Shown: positions 33,491 through 43,550 of the stretch, in pieces
How positions within the stretch are numbered: the stretch's first letter is position 1
Layout: the number at the start of each line of letters is the position of its first letter
NCBI RefSeq assembly: GCF_051020955.1
Contig: NC_135016.1
Coordinates: 13,684,501 to 13,748,500, forward strand
DNA from: Megalopta genalis
Lineage: Eukaryota > Arthropoda > Insecta > Hymenoptera > Halictidae
DNA length: 64,000 bases
Direction of reading: 5' to 3'
Position numbers and translations under genes: made by a program
The notes under the pieces: model-generated
Database searches by the model: none
What the model saw: the letters and a program-made list of their open reading frames with translations, nothing else
Told to the model about the DNA's origin: nothing

Positions 33491-35090
33491 TAACCAGTTA
33501 AATAAAGGCAAACTTATAATGAAGGATCAGCTCGGAGATAAACTTATTATACCTAAATAATGAACATATACTAAAACACAGATGTCACTATTTTGAAGAA
33601 GTCAGAAATCCTTCTCATTTGAGTAACTAAATCATCAAAAGCTCTAGTATTACACTGAGATACAAACAATGAAGAGTAAAGAAAGAAGTAAAAAACATTT
33701 ACGAAACTAGGTTCCACAGCTTCTTATTTCTTCTGTCGCAGCTGTTCAAACGTGTAAATCGTCCGACTCCTTTTGCAGAAAGAACGCTTTCGTCACGATC
33801 ATCAATGACCGCAGTTCTTTTTAACCGCACTGAACAAACTAATGCGACGTTACGCCTTAGTGACCGCGAGAACAATAAATCTGGACAGTGCGGTCGTGTT
33901 CAACCACTCGCAGGATTGCGGTTGTCACGACCATCATCCATCCATTCTTTTCCTTTCTTATTTCATTACAATTCACGCGTATTATACCATTGCACGTCGC
34001 AAAAAGAATATTTATGTAATTGAGTTTTAAAATCATAGAATTTGCTTGTATCGATTGTAATTATTAACTATTAACTATCAATTACGAACTATTATTTAGC
34101 AACCTGTTAGGAGTTACCGAATTCGTAAACGTATAACGATGTTTCATTTGCTGATAGAATATTTTCACATGTTAGTGCTTCGTTGTTAATTTTATTCTAA
34201 TTTTCTTATACTAATTCGATTCCACAACTTCATTGGAAATTAAGGCAAGCGGTTCTCAAATGGAAATTACAAAAATTAATTTTCGTAATTACAAATATTA
34301 ATTATACGTGATTTAAAAGAATGTTCGATATCATACGTCTTAAATTTTCAATTTTTTTGCATTAACCCTTCTACAGAGTTTCGGGCCATTGTGACCCAAT
34401 TTATGTATTCGGGCTATATATAACTTGTTTAACCTTTAATCGGGTCATTTTGAACCAGTGTACGTTTAATTGTCATCTAATTACTCAACTTACAGAAGTT
34501 CGATTAAATAAATTGCTATTATACATTAGGAACAACAGAAAGGATAATAAATCTGTAAGACGAATTTTCAAAAATATATTTTGGAAACTTAATGAGTAAA
34601 GCTGAGAATTATCAATTGCATAAGGTATAATATAATAGTAATAATATTTATTATTGTAATTAATAAATAATAGTCAATTATAATATAATAATTCTTAAAA
34701 TGGTCCATCGACCGAGCATTTATTCTGCAAATAAATTTGTGCTCTAATATTAATTATGATACCAATTCATATAACAAGCTTAAACGCTATAGTGAAGTTA
34801 TCAAAGATATACATTTATCTTTTAATCACATCCACGCTACAGTAAGTTTCTAAAAACACTGTAGAAGTGTTAATAGAACATAACATTTTATGTAATAAAA
34901 CATTTTATAATGTTAATCCAACACGGTAACTGAATAATAACTTATCGTAGATAAGTCACATAATTGAGTGATAAATAACAACATAAACATTATAAAAATA
35001 CGGAAATGTATTTAAAAGATAATTTTTGAATTCGATCTAGGGCCTGATACTCGGATGACAAAAATACATACATATCTAATTGCACGCTGT
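33491..35090. other. AT-rich DNA with a small GC-richer patch at 33700-33960
   Basis: Frames 33805-34023 and 33842-34030 overlap in different registers, so neither is supported. Around 34374 TTAACCCTTCTACAGAG followed by GGGCCATTGTGACCC resembles the left end of TTAA-3 elements, and TTAACCTTTAATCGGGTCATTT at 34429 a second; no right end found. Confidence 0.4.
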
Positions 35091-35091
35091 A

Positions 35092-35291
35092 ATTGACCGC
35101 GGATTTTTATGCAGAATAAAAAATTGTCCGCAATAATTGCAACCTACTGGAACCACATGGACATTCGTTTCTTCTCGCAGTAACTTCAAACGAGTTAAAA
35201 ATAACGCGACAGTATTTTCAAGTTCTCCAAACGTTTCGACCGTTCCGCATCCGACCAAAATGGTTTTCGTCGCATGAAATCCGCGGTCCAG
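35092..35291. mobile_element. ACTGCGG-family hairpin element
   Basis: Left end ATTGACCGCGGATTTTTATG followed by CAGAATAAAAAATTG; right end read inward CTGGACCGCGGATTTCATGC. 200 bp. No target duplication visible. Confidence 0.7.
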
Positions 35292-35729
35292 CAACCGCGA
35301 TCCCAAAATTTCCTGAAAAGAAATTTCGCAACTCGATTTGCATACCGAAAAGAGCCGAGGCCCGGGCCGCCGATTCGAAAACTCCTGGGTGGCGTCTCGC
35401 GTATTTAATATTCATCGAGAAATAATTGCCGATCGGGCGCGGCTCGGTGAATCGGCCGCGTCTAGCTTGCAAAAAACGGCCGGAGTCGAAGCCGGTCACC
35501 CCCGCAGTTAACCTCCCCCGACAGGCAATTCGCGAGCGAGACCGGCCGCAGGATGATCGATCCTCTTTCGTGTCACCGGTGCTCGTCAGACGCCGAGAAA
35601 AAGAAGAGGGAACGAGGAATAACGTGGCCCGTAGTGGGAGGAGGATAAAGAAGAAAAAACGAGCGGATACACCGCGTTGGCGGTGTCGGAGGACCCTGAA
35701 GAATCGGTGGAGAGACGGTCGGCGCGAGA

Positions 35730-35882
35730 CGAGGAGGAGAAGAAGGAGGAGGGGGAGGAGAAGGAGGTGGTGGTGGTGGTGGTGGTGGTGGATGAAAGAG
35801 TAGAAGAAACGACGGAGAAGGAGAAGAAGCAGAAGACGAAGAAGAAGAAGGAGGAGAAGGAGGAGGAGGAGGAGGAGGAGCG
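35730..35882. repeat. Purine-rich (GGT)n / (GAG)n tract
   Basis: GGAGGAGAAGAAGGAGG followed by nine or so GGT triplets and then a long GAA/GAG run. The frames across it read as poly-Arg/Trp, Glu/Val or Ser depending on register, a sign that the open frames are compositional. Confidence 0.95.
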
Positions 35883-36159
35883 GTGAGTGCGGGTCGCCAT
35901 TAAGCGGACCCCCTGCCGCGTGGCCCGCGGCAACCCTTCACAAAAAACTGTAATTGGAAATACTTTTCCTCCTTTTTTCCTGAAATAATTTATGAATCTT
36001 CCACCGGTCAGCCAGCGAAGGATGTGGCTGCTTCCAGGCTCGGTTCCCTCGTTCCTCCGGGACTCGGCGACGAGGAACCGTTCGGGGAACAGTTTCGTGA
36101 AGGAAATATCACGACTATCCTCCCCCGCCTTCTTCCCGGGCCCCGTGTAACGAACGGAC

Positions 36160-36252
36160 AGAGAGAGAAAGAGACACAGATAGATAGATAGATCGTGTGA
36201 GAGCGAGTGAGAGCGAGAGAGAGAGGAAGAGAGAGAGAGAGAGAGAGGAGCC
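36160..36252. repeat. GA-rich and GATA microsatellite
   Basis: AGAGAGAAAGAGACACAG, then (GATA)4-like text, then (GA)n to 36247. On the minus strand it appears as a Ser/Leu frame. Confidence 0.9.
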
Positions 36253-36589
36253 TCTACGAGAACCTTCTCTCGCCGAGATATGGCAGAACTGTAAAAGGAG
36301 GTGAAGGACAGGTGAGGGATCGAAAAGAGAGAAACCGAGATCGGTGCTTCTTACTCGGCCCACGGCGACACCCCGCGGCGAGAAGATTCCATTGAACTGT
36401 CTTTGAGGCTCTCTTTATTTTACGCGGGACTTTACGGCGTCATTTGGATGTTGTCGCTGAAAACCCGGGACCCCGTGCGCCCGCGCCAGCCTCCGCGAGC
36501 CAGCGAAGCTTTGATTGGTACCCTGCGATGTCTTTTATTAACACTGTCAATTGCGGTTAACGGGCTGTTTAGAGGGGAAATGGATCAGG

Positions 36590-37345
36590 ATTATGGTTGT
36601 CCTTTGTACCGGCGCCCAGTGGATTATCTCGACTCGAAAGCCGACCGAAATGATTGTTATTCGTTCTCGAGTATTTTGCAACGGACCGCGGAGGAATATT
36701 TCGCCTCGGAGGCTGGCCGAGATGATTTTCATTCGTTTTTGCGTCCTTTGCACTGGCGCTCGGTGGAGTATTTGGACTCGAAAGTCGGCCGAAATGATTT
36801 TAATAGCTTCTAAGATTTTTTGCATCGGAGTAGAGGGGAGCGTTTCGCCTCAAGCTGGCCGAAATGATTTCAGTCGCTTTTGAGCATTTTGCACCGGTGA
36901 ACGGAGAAATATTTTATTTCAAAAGCTAGTTGAAATGATTTCATTCGTTTCTTAGTATTTTATACCAGTGAACAGAGGAATATTTCGCCACGAAAAGGCT
37001 GGCCATAATGATTTTCTTTAGCTTTTGCGTCCTTTGTACTAACGCTCAATGGATTATCTGAACTCAAAAGTCGACCAAAATGATTTCAATAGTTTTTGAG
37101 TTTTTTGCACCGGAGTAGAGGGGAGTGTTTCGTCTCGAAAGTTGGCCGAAATGATTTCATTCGTATTGAAGCATATTGCACCGATAAACAGAAGAATATT
37201 TTACCTCAAAGGCTAGTTGAAATGATTTCATTCGTTTCTTAGTATTTTGCACCGGTGAACCGAGGAATATTTTATCTCGTAAGCTGGTGGAAATGATTTT
37301 CATTCGTTTTTACGACCTTTTTGTACTTGCGCACAGTGGTATATA
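36590..37345. repeat. Minisatellite, 70-73-bp unit, with four-unit higher-order repeat
   Basis: The anchor GAAATGATT (or near variant) occurs at 36647, 36719, 36791, 36861, 36932, 37004, 37077, 37148, 37219 and 37290: ten units of 70-73 bp. Units fall into types. A type beginning GCGTCCTTTG (36741, 37027, variant 37312), then a CGGAGTAGAGGGGAG type, a TCAAAGGCTAGTTG type and a GAGGAATAT type recur in the same order, giving a period of 285-286 bp. The first units keep the highest GC content. Confidence 0.92.
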
Positions 37346-37542
37346 CTCGTCATGAACAGTTAACTGGTTAAGAAGGATGTATAGTTCAATATTGTTTGTT
37401 AAATTATATATTTTTTAAAAGTATTGTATTTAAACAAAGTGTGAATAAAATCAAACGTGTACAGCATAATTACAGCGACTTACGCACTCTTCAAACAGAT
37501 AGCTGCAGCAATCTGTTTGAAAGAGAATTCACGATTCAACAA
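37346..37542. other. AT-rich spacer
   Basis: CAGTTAACTGGTTAAGAAGG near 37358 is a small palindrome (CAGTTAACTG). Two CAAACAGAT / ATCTGTTTG words at 37494-37520 form a short hairpin. Confidence 0.4.
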
Positions 37543-37971
37543 CCCTTTGTACTTAAAATGAACTAATTAAATGCAAAATATTTTTTCTGATGTACAGTAT
37601 TTCCATTTTATATGGCTTAGTGCATTTTATACAGTAGAGACCTCCTTATCCATACATTTATTTTTACAATATTGTGATATCCAAACGTTCTATTATCTAA
37701 TGATTGTATTATTTATGAACATTATCACCTATTAGAGAACTTGAGTGAAATTTTTAGATAATGGAATGTTTTGCTATCAGGATATTACAAAAATAAACGT
37801 TCAGATAAGAGAGACCCTGCTATACATATGAAATTGGGTCTTGTGACTCAAACTGTTACACTTTTTGTAATTTCTTCAGTATAAACAAATTTGGTAATGT
37901 AAAAGGTATTTTGGCACATGATACAACTATTTTTACTGGTGCTATTAAATATTAACTCGTCACTCAAAGTG
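37543..37971 (+). mobile_element. TTAA-MITE family TTAA-3, copy B, carrying a nested element
   Basis: Left end CCCTTTGTACTTAAAATG; the right end at 37971 abuts TTAA (37972-37975), which it shares with copy C. The body matches copy A (CAAACTGTTACACTTTT, CAGTATAAACAAATTTG) but is split at the phrase GCATTTTATA/CATATGAAATT by a pogo-like MITE. Confidence 0.85.
37632..37822. mobile_element. Pogo-like MITE, copy 2, nested in TTAA-3 copy B
   Basis: Left end CAGTAGAGACCTCCTTATCC; right end read inward TAGCAGGGTCTCTCTTATC, a mutated version. TA flanks both sides (37630-37631 and 37823-37824). Copy A of the host MITE keeps the uninterrupted target GCATTTTATACATATG, so the insertion point and TA duplication are directly visible. 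Internally it matches 3662-3858 (TTATTTTTACAATATTGTGA, ATTAGAGAACTTGAGTG). Confidence 0.93.
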
Positions 37972-37975
37972 TTAA

Positions 37976-38218
37976 TCCTTTGCACTCGACACTACTTTAA
38001 CGCGAAGACGAAGATATTTATTTCAACCTACAGTATTTCCATTTGTTATAATTGTTTTTACTTGATACACATGAAATTGAACGTGTATGCTTATAGAAGA
38101 CTTCTAATATTTAACAATTTATCGAATACAGACAAACTTAATAATATGAAAATTCTTTTGAAAAAATAGTGTAGCAATTACTAGCGTCGCCTCAGAGTCG
38201 CCACTCGAGTGCAAAGGG
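37976..38218 (+). mobile_element. TTAA-MITE family TTAA-3, copy C
   Basis: Starts TCCTTTGCACTCGACAC next to the TTAA shared with copy B; ends CACTCGAGTGCAAAGGG beside TTAT (decayed TTAA, 38219-38222). 243 bp, same orientation as copy B, head-to-tail. The right end contains CACTCGAGTG, itself a palindrome. Confidence 0.88.
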
Positions 38219-38224
38219 TTATTA

Positions 38225-38432
38225 CAGTAAATTCTCTCCGATTTTCCTTCAGCTTGTAAACAAAAATGGACAATTTGGGGAAAGGAGATAAGATTATTTA
38301 AAATTATTAAGATTATGTAAATTATTCATTTAATTATAAAAACGATGTGCAAGGCTCGAATAATCATATCTTCTCTTCCCAAATTGCCCATTTTTGTTTA
38401 CAAGCTGAAGGAAAATTAGGTAAAATCTACTG
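38225..38432. mobile_element. TA-flanked hairpin MITE, family TA-1 copy 5
   Basis: TA at 38223-38224 and 38433-38434. Ends CAGTAAATTCTCTCCGATTTT and AAAATCTACTG. Outer arms pair well (CTTCAGCTTGTAAACAAAAA against TTTTTGTTTACAAGCTGAAG), but the core has been replaced by an AT-rich ATTATTAAGATTATG segment. It begins only six bases after copy C ends. Confidence 0.9.
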
Positions 38433-38434
38433 TA

Positions 38435-39594
38435 TTCAGTGCTTCAGAGTACACGGTTATTCTAGATCACATTAACACAATTCTTTTTTCGTTATGTCAA
38501 ACTTAATTTTGTTGAGCTAGTTGTGGCATCCGAATCATTGTAATGCACCAGATGTTATCTTGGACCAGTCGATTCGACTTCCTTCTGTTCTGTCTCTCTT
38601 TTCCGTGGGTTTTACGGAGACGATGCTTCGGCTCGTTTGATCAAGAAATAATTGACCAAGGTTTTTCGAGGCGGCTTTGTTCAACGAAGTTTAGCGATTT
38701 TCGCTCCGCGGTTTGATTGGGCGAATGGTGTCGTGATTGATAGGGGTTGGTGTCTGCTTAAAGAACGATGGAGGTGGGAGTCTTTTTTATGAGTATTGTT
38801 TTAGGGATCTGCACACGGTAATTTTTTGTTGTTGATGTTTTGGATAATGTTTTTCATTTGTAATTGCGAGAAGACGTACAAGTATACACTTAAGCTGTAT
38901 GTTTGTTAAAATGATTGTTATTTAATCCTTTCACTTTTGAGTAAAATGAAAATGTATAATAGAGTGTTGTGTTCATATTATGTAAATGTGTTTGCATTAC
39001 ATTTATATTGTAAATCATGAAAAGATCATGGTAGATAAAATTTTTCATGTTCCCTTAATAGAATAAAAACATTATTTTATAAAATATTATTTTAGCAAAT
39101 AGAAACACGTCTTGCTTTTATTTAGAATTTAATTATTATTTTATTTTATATTATTATATATACATATATATATTATTTTATATAATAATTATATATTATA
39201 ATATATATAAATATATTATTTTATTATTTAGAATTTTAAATGATAGAAACGTTAAAAGAATTTTGAAATATCAATGTATTATTCTTAATTCATTAAAATT
39301 ATTAAAGAAAAAGGAACTATCCTTTTAGTTTAATTAGTCCTTGACATAACCTTGACAATATTTATTTTACATCAAAATCCGCAGTCCAGCTGTTTCAGTT
39401 ATTGTTTGCATATTTTATGCCATTTCAACGACTGTATTCATCTAAACAATATTTCGTTAATTTAATTCATAGAGCCACTTAATCAAAAAATTAACACTAA
39501 TGTGTTCTATAGCAATTAAATCTATCAACCCGCAGTCGGAATAGCCATATAGCAAATTCTTAGCAGTACACCAGTATTGTTTAAAATCATAGTA
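38435..39594. other. Mixed DNA, GC-richer at 38560-38790
   Basis: No open frame of 60 codons on the plus strand. At 39373-39392 CATCAAAATCCGCAGTCCAG is a minus-orientation terminus of the ACTGCGG hairpin family. (AT)-rich runs near 39150-39220. Confidence 0.4.
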
Positions 39595-39660
39595 CAGTAG
39601 AACCTCGATCATCCGAGCTAAGCAGAATGACATGAATGTGTTCGGATAATAGAACAGTGT
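39595..39660. mobile_element. Possible pogo-like terminus
   Basis: TA followed by CAGTAGAACCTCGATCATCC, then a CGGATAATAGAACAG phrase 45 bases on. The left end type matches CAGTAGAGACCTC at 37632. No matching right terminus is visible nearby, so this may be a solo end or a very short palindromic derivative. Confidence 0.45.
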
Positions 39661-40305
39661 TTTAATCATAGGGCTAGGTGTAATTTTTATTGATTTATAC
39701 AATAAATTGTTTTGCAATTAAATTGATTGCCTTAGATTGACCTGGTTACATGTGAAACATATTTGAACAATAGAGACTTCTGACAATTAGAGAATTAACT
39801 TCTTCTTCATTTCTTCAATTTCTTCATTAAAGTACAATTGGTATATCGCTGTCATCATTGTTCTCTTAAAATTCAATATTCTCTTGCAATATAAAGCATA
39901 CTTAATATTTTCCATAGTTAATAGTTAATAATTCTTAGTTAATTGTTTCATGCACAGTGAGACAATCATGTTTTAGTTTTACACTTATTGTATCTGTCCA
40001 TATAATTACAGTGTTACTCTGACAATTAAAATAGAACTAGGTTAAATATATCTGAAACACAAACCAATGCACATTGTTCTAAATTTTAAACATATATTTT
40101 TGTTGCAACAACGTTCATCCTTAAATTTCCTAATAAATTATTCAACAGTATTGTATAAATGAATGTACCTTGAAGAGAACAAATATTTATAGCACTTATT
40201 TTACACGGTTGCAAAAAAAACCGCCCCTTAAGCAGACCTTGAACCTTCTAATACCTTAATCGTCCTAGGGTTAATGATTCTGCCTTATCGGCCAAGATTT
40301 ACATC
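39661..40305. other. AT-rich DNA, no gene seen
   Basis: CCTAGGGTTAA at 40264-40274 looks like another piggyBac-type end just outside the element that follows. No gene. Confidence 0.4.
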
Positions 40306-40309
40306 TTAA

Positions 40310-40591
40310 CCCTAGAAAGATAACCATATGACAACGTACGTAAAAGATAACCATACGCTTCAGAGGCGCATGCTTTTCTAAGGCGTCAATTTTATACTAA
40401 CAATGGATATTTATTTAAGTTAATCTAGTCATTTTAAAGGTTTGGCATTATTGTAAAAATAAAATGCATTTATATTATATTTTTTTATATTTTAAGTAAT
40501 TTTAAACTTAAATCACTAGACCTCTATGAAAAATTAACAAAAATCAACAGTCTTCGCAGGCGCCTCTGCGACGTAGGTTATCTTTCTCGGG
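40310..40591 (+). mobile_element. piggyBac-end MITE (CCCTAGAAAGATA)
   Basis: TTAA at 40306-40309 and 40592-40595. Left end CCCTAGAAAGATAACC; right end read inward CCCGAGAAAGATAACC, one mismatch in 16. CCCTAGAAAGATA is the terminal repeat type of the original piggyBac element. The subterminal blocks AGAGGCGCATGC (left) and GCGCCTCTGCGACG (right) give a second inverted repeat, as in piggyBac. 282 bp, no coding capacity. Confidence 0.95.
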
Positions 40592-40595
40592 TTAA

Positions 40596-41026
40596 CAATG
40601 CTATCTCAAGGTCTTCGTAAATATTCAGGATAATCAAAAATCGGCCACGACATTATCCACCAGCCAGTCTTACAAATTGATTTCCATCGTTACTCGATCA
40701 AATCAAATTCGATCACCCTTCAAAAAATATACAAAGAGATCGAATCTGTAATCGCTACAATATCCGTATTTTTCCATATTCAGTCTCATCGATTAAATAG
40801 GCTCGAGATCGTGGAATTTCTAGAGGGGTTGTGATTCGACAGTCAACGAATCCAAATGACCCCATAGTCGGCAAGCGTGAGCAGCGTGGTTTCTCGAGTA
40901 GCAGGAATGGGAGGTTTCATAGTCGCCGGTACAATCGTTATCCAACGATCCATTTCGTTTCGTCACGTGAAACACGATCGTAACTCTCACGGATCGATCG
41001 AAGAAGTAACGAAGCTACACCTCTCT
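40596..41026. other. Unique DNA, GC-richer from 40780
   Basis: Leads into a direct-repeat-flanked array. No open frame of 60 codons. Small patch of balanced composition around 40850-41020. Confidence 0.4.
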
Positions 41027-41110
41027 GAACCGTTACAAGAAGGAGAATGAAGAGAAGGAGGAGGAGAAGGCGGCGGCGGAGGAATGGACGAGGACGAGGG
41101 GAGAATATAC
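41027..41110. repeat. GC-rich direct repeat, left copy
   Basis: Runs from GAACCGTTAC through a GGAGGAGAA purine tract to GGACGAGGACGAGGGGAGAA and TATAC. It matches 42247-42334 in the same orientation. The two copies bracket about 1.14 kb of AT-rich DNA containing a 185-bp tandem array. Confidence 0.75.
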
Positions 41111-41420
41111 ATCTCCCTTAAATAAACATCTTTCAGTAAAAGAAATGAAGCTTTTACTATTCATTTGAAAATCCGACATTTCATATAGTCGACCAACTTA
41201 GTAGGTTCCAATTAGGACAGATATTAAAAGAATTCTTGAGATTGAAACTTCTAGTTTGACTAGAATTAATAAAATTTGATGAAGAAAGTTTTTCTATGAC
41301 AGGAATAGTTATATTTTGTTGATTAATATGAAACAAGTTCTGAAACATAATAATAAGTACCAAATATTACTTAATGAATAATTCCTTTTTTCGCGAAAGA
41401 AGGTACCTCAAGAATCGATT
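41111..41420. other. AT-rich DNA between the direct repeats
   Basis: A 60-codon minus frame at 41181-41363 is domain-free. It precedes the 185-bp array. Confidence 0.4.
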
Positions 41421-42115
41421 GAATCAAATTTCTATTCAAAATTAATAGCAATCAGTATTTATTAAAATCTAAATCTAAATCAATAACTAAATAAAATAAG
41501 AAAGTCTTTTGGATTAAATTTATATTAAATCTTCAATACAAATCAAGCAAAAAATTAACCTTTTATTTAATTGATAATATTATTCCCATTTAAAATCAAT
41601 TGTATGAAATTTCTATTAAAAATCAATCGCAATACAAATTTATATCGGAATTTATTAAAATTTGTGAATTTAAATTCATAATAACATAATTATGAAAAAA
41701 TCTTTTTAATTAAATTTAAATATTAAGCATTCATTACATTTCAAATCTAGAAGAAAACTGTATTGAATTGATAATTCTGCCCCGTTTAAAATCAATTCAA
41801 TTTTTCTATTAAACATCAATTATAATCAAAATTTATCAAAATGTAAATCTAAATCTATAATAAAATAATATAAAAAATTTTTCAATTCAATTTATGTTAA
41901 AGCTTCATTGCAAATCGAATGTAAAATAAAAATTTGATTTAATTGATGATACTATCCACATTCAAAATCAATTAAATTAAATTTCTATAAAAAATCGATT
42001 ACATTCAAAGTTCATCAAAATTTAAATCTAAATATACAATAAAATAATATAAAAAATCTTTCCAATTAAATTTATATTAAACCCTCAATACGAATCTTTA
42101 CAATAAAAATTTGTT
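41421..42115. repeat. Tandem array, 179-193-bp unit
   Basis: TTTCTATT or TTTCTATA anchors at 41431, 41612, 41805 and 41984. Each unit also has TTTAAATCTAAATC, AATAAAATAATA and AAATTTATATTAAA-type blocks in order. Four diverged copies. Confidence 0.85.
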
Positions 42116-42246
42116 TCGCACTCCGATACGAAAACATCGATCTAATCCTGCATTTTTAGAAACAAAGTGGCGAAAGCATCTTGCTCTCATACTTCTCGCT
42201 CGTAATCAAGGACGTTACGTTTCCTGCAATCGTAAAAAATATTTGT

Positions 42247-42334
42247 GAACCGTTACGGGAGGATGCATAGAGGAGGAGGAGAATGAGGAGGAGGAGGAGG
42301 AGGAGTGGCGGGCGAGGACGAGGGGAGAATATAC
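42247..42334. repeat. GC-rich direct repeat, right copy
   Basis: Matches 41027-41110: GAACCGTTAC, purine tract, GCGAGGACGAGGGGAGAA then TATAC. See the left copy. Confidence 0.75.
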
Positions 42335-43100
42335 GAGCAACTGAAGGAGGAGAAGCGAAAGTGGCCTCTTCTTATTTCGTGCCCAGGGACACCCCGCTGC
42401 GTGAGGGTGGAGGTGAACCCTCTTTAGAGTATTACGAGGACCCTTACGGCAGCCTTCGGATGCCGTTATCAATTTGGGTGATTCTCAGGATTTATAATGA
42501 AGATGCAATGCTCGCGTCCGTCCTTGTTCGTCCTGCCGGTTTCGCTTCCTTCTGTTTCGGTCCCGAGGAGGCAGGGTAAGAGATCTTCGTCATCGCAAGC
42601 TTTGATCACCCAATCAGCGGACGGGCCTGTAGTCCCGTGTTAGTAATTACACCGGCCCGCCACCCAGGACGCCGCGTATCAGATTCGCCGAAGACAATGT
42701 CGATAATGCGCCGATAATGAGGAGAATGAGACGCGTGGTAGTACTATAACCTTGTTGATTTTTTCATTGCCGTGCTCCCTCGCGCGGCGAATATGTTTCT
42801 ACGGGACGACTAATCGTCCACCGGTACACTCCGGCCGAAGAAAGCTGACGTGCACCTTTTTATTTTCCGGTAGAGATGCAACTATGGATAATATTGTCGA
42901 GAGAATTATCGATATCTCGATCTATCGATAACAAGATTAATTCAAGTCCAATTAACTTTATGTTTCTCGAACGAGGCGTATTACATTATTTTGTTGTTGG
43001 AAAATAAACAAGGTAAAAAAAATATCATCCCCCGAAGACAAAGCAGACGTACAGCAATTGATCACCGCAAGGTAACCGGTTCCACTACCCTATACTTATG
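42335..43100. other. GC-rich island
   Basis: A 98-codon frame at 42283-42579 begins in the purine tract and ends just before GCAGGGTAAGAG, a fair splice-donor word; without an acceptor or homology I do not call an exon. CAGGGACACCCCGCTGCGTG at 42385 is a motif shared with four other GC islands. Confidence 0.35.
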
Positions 43101-43297
43101 AATTCGAGTCAATTTGAATAACCACATTTCATTTCATCGAAGAAGTTTGCAGGCAAACTTTAGGCGTCTTCGGGGAGAATTAGATTGTGCACGGTACAAC
43201 GTACACCTGGTACGTGAAAAATTAGAGCAATTAGGGTAAAACTCTATTTACCTGAACTCGTCCGGGGACAAGCGGTTTATCTAACTAGTTCATACTA

Positions 43298-43550
43298 CAG
43301 GGAGTCCCAAAAATGTCTCGCAATCCGAAAATAGGGGGTTCCTGTGGACATTTGAAGTAACTTTTTCCTTAGCGAATGGAGCCCAATTCTGCTAATTGGC
43401 TCGGCCGCCTCGCCTCCCATTGGTCACTGTTTTCCGTTAATAACTCGTAAACAAAGCCGCGGATTGCATTTTCGCTAAGGAAAAGGTTACTTCAAATGAC
43501 CTCAGGAACTCCACATTTCCGGATCGCGAGACATTTTTGGGACACCCTGT
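43298..43550. mobile_element. GGGACACCCTGT-ended hairpin MITE, second copy
   Basis: Left end CAGGGAGTCCCAAAAATGTC; right end read inward CAGGGTGTCCCAAAAATGTC. The interior matches 6238-6599: TTTGAAGTAACTTTTTCCTT on the left pairs with AAGGAAAAGGTTACTTCAAA on the right; ATTGGCTCGGCCGC and AACTCGTAAAC are shared. It lacks the extended inverted flanks of the 6-kb copy, and its left arm is partly deleted. 253 bp. Confidence 0.85.

Larger units (their letters stand above)
35292..36589. other. GC-rich island with purine-rich tracts
   Basis: Among the most CpG-rich regions of the window. It contains GTT/GAG-type low-complexity tracts (separate entries) that generate basic or acidic pseudo-proteins on both strands. 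No domain, no clear exon. Confidence 0.4.

Noticed and set aside
35426..35933. Arg/Trp-rich and Ser-rich frames on opposite strands
   Set aside because: Both come from the same purine-rich low-complexity tract.
42283..42590. Exon ending at GCAGGGTAAGAG
   Set aside because: The frame begins in a purine tract that is part of a duplicated low-complexity segment; there is no acceptor or homology.
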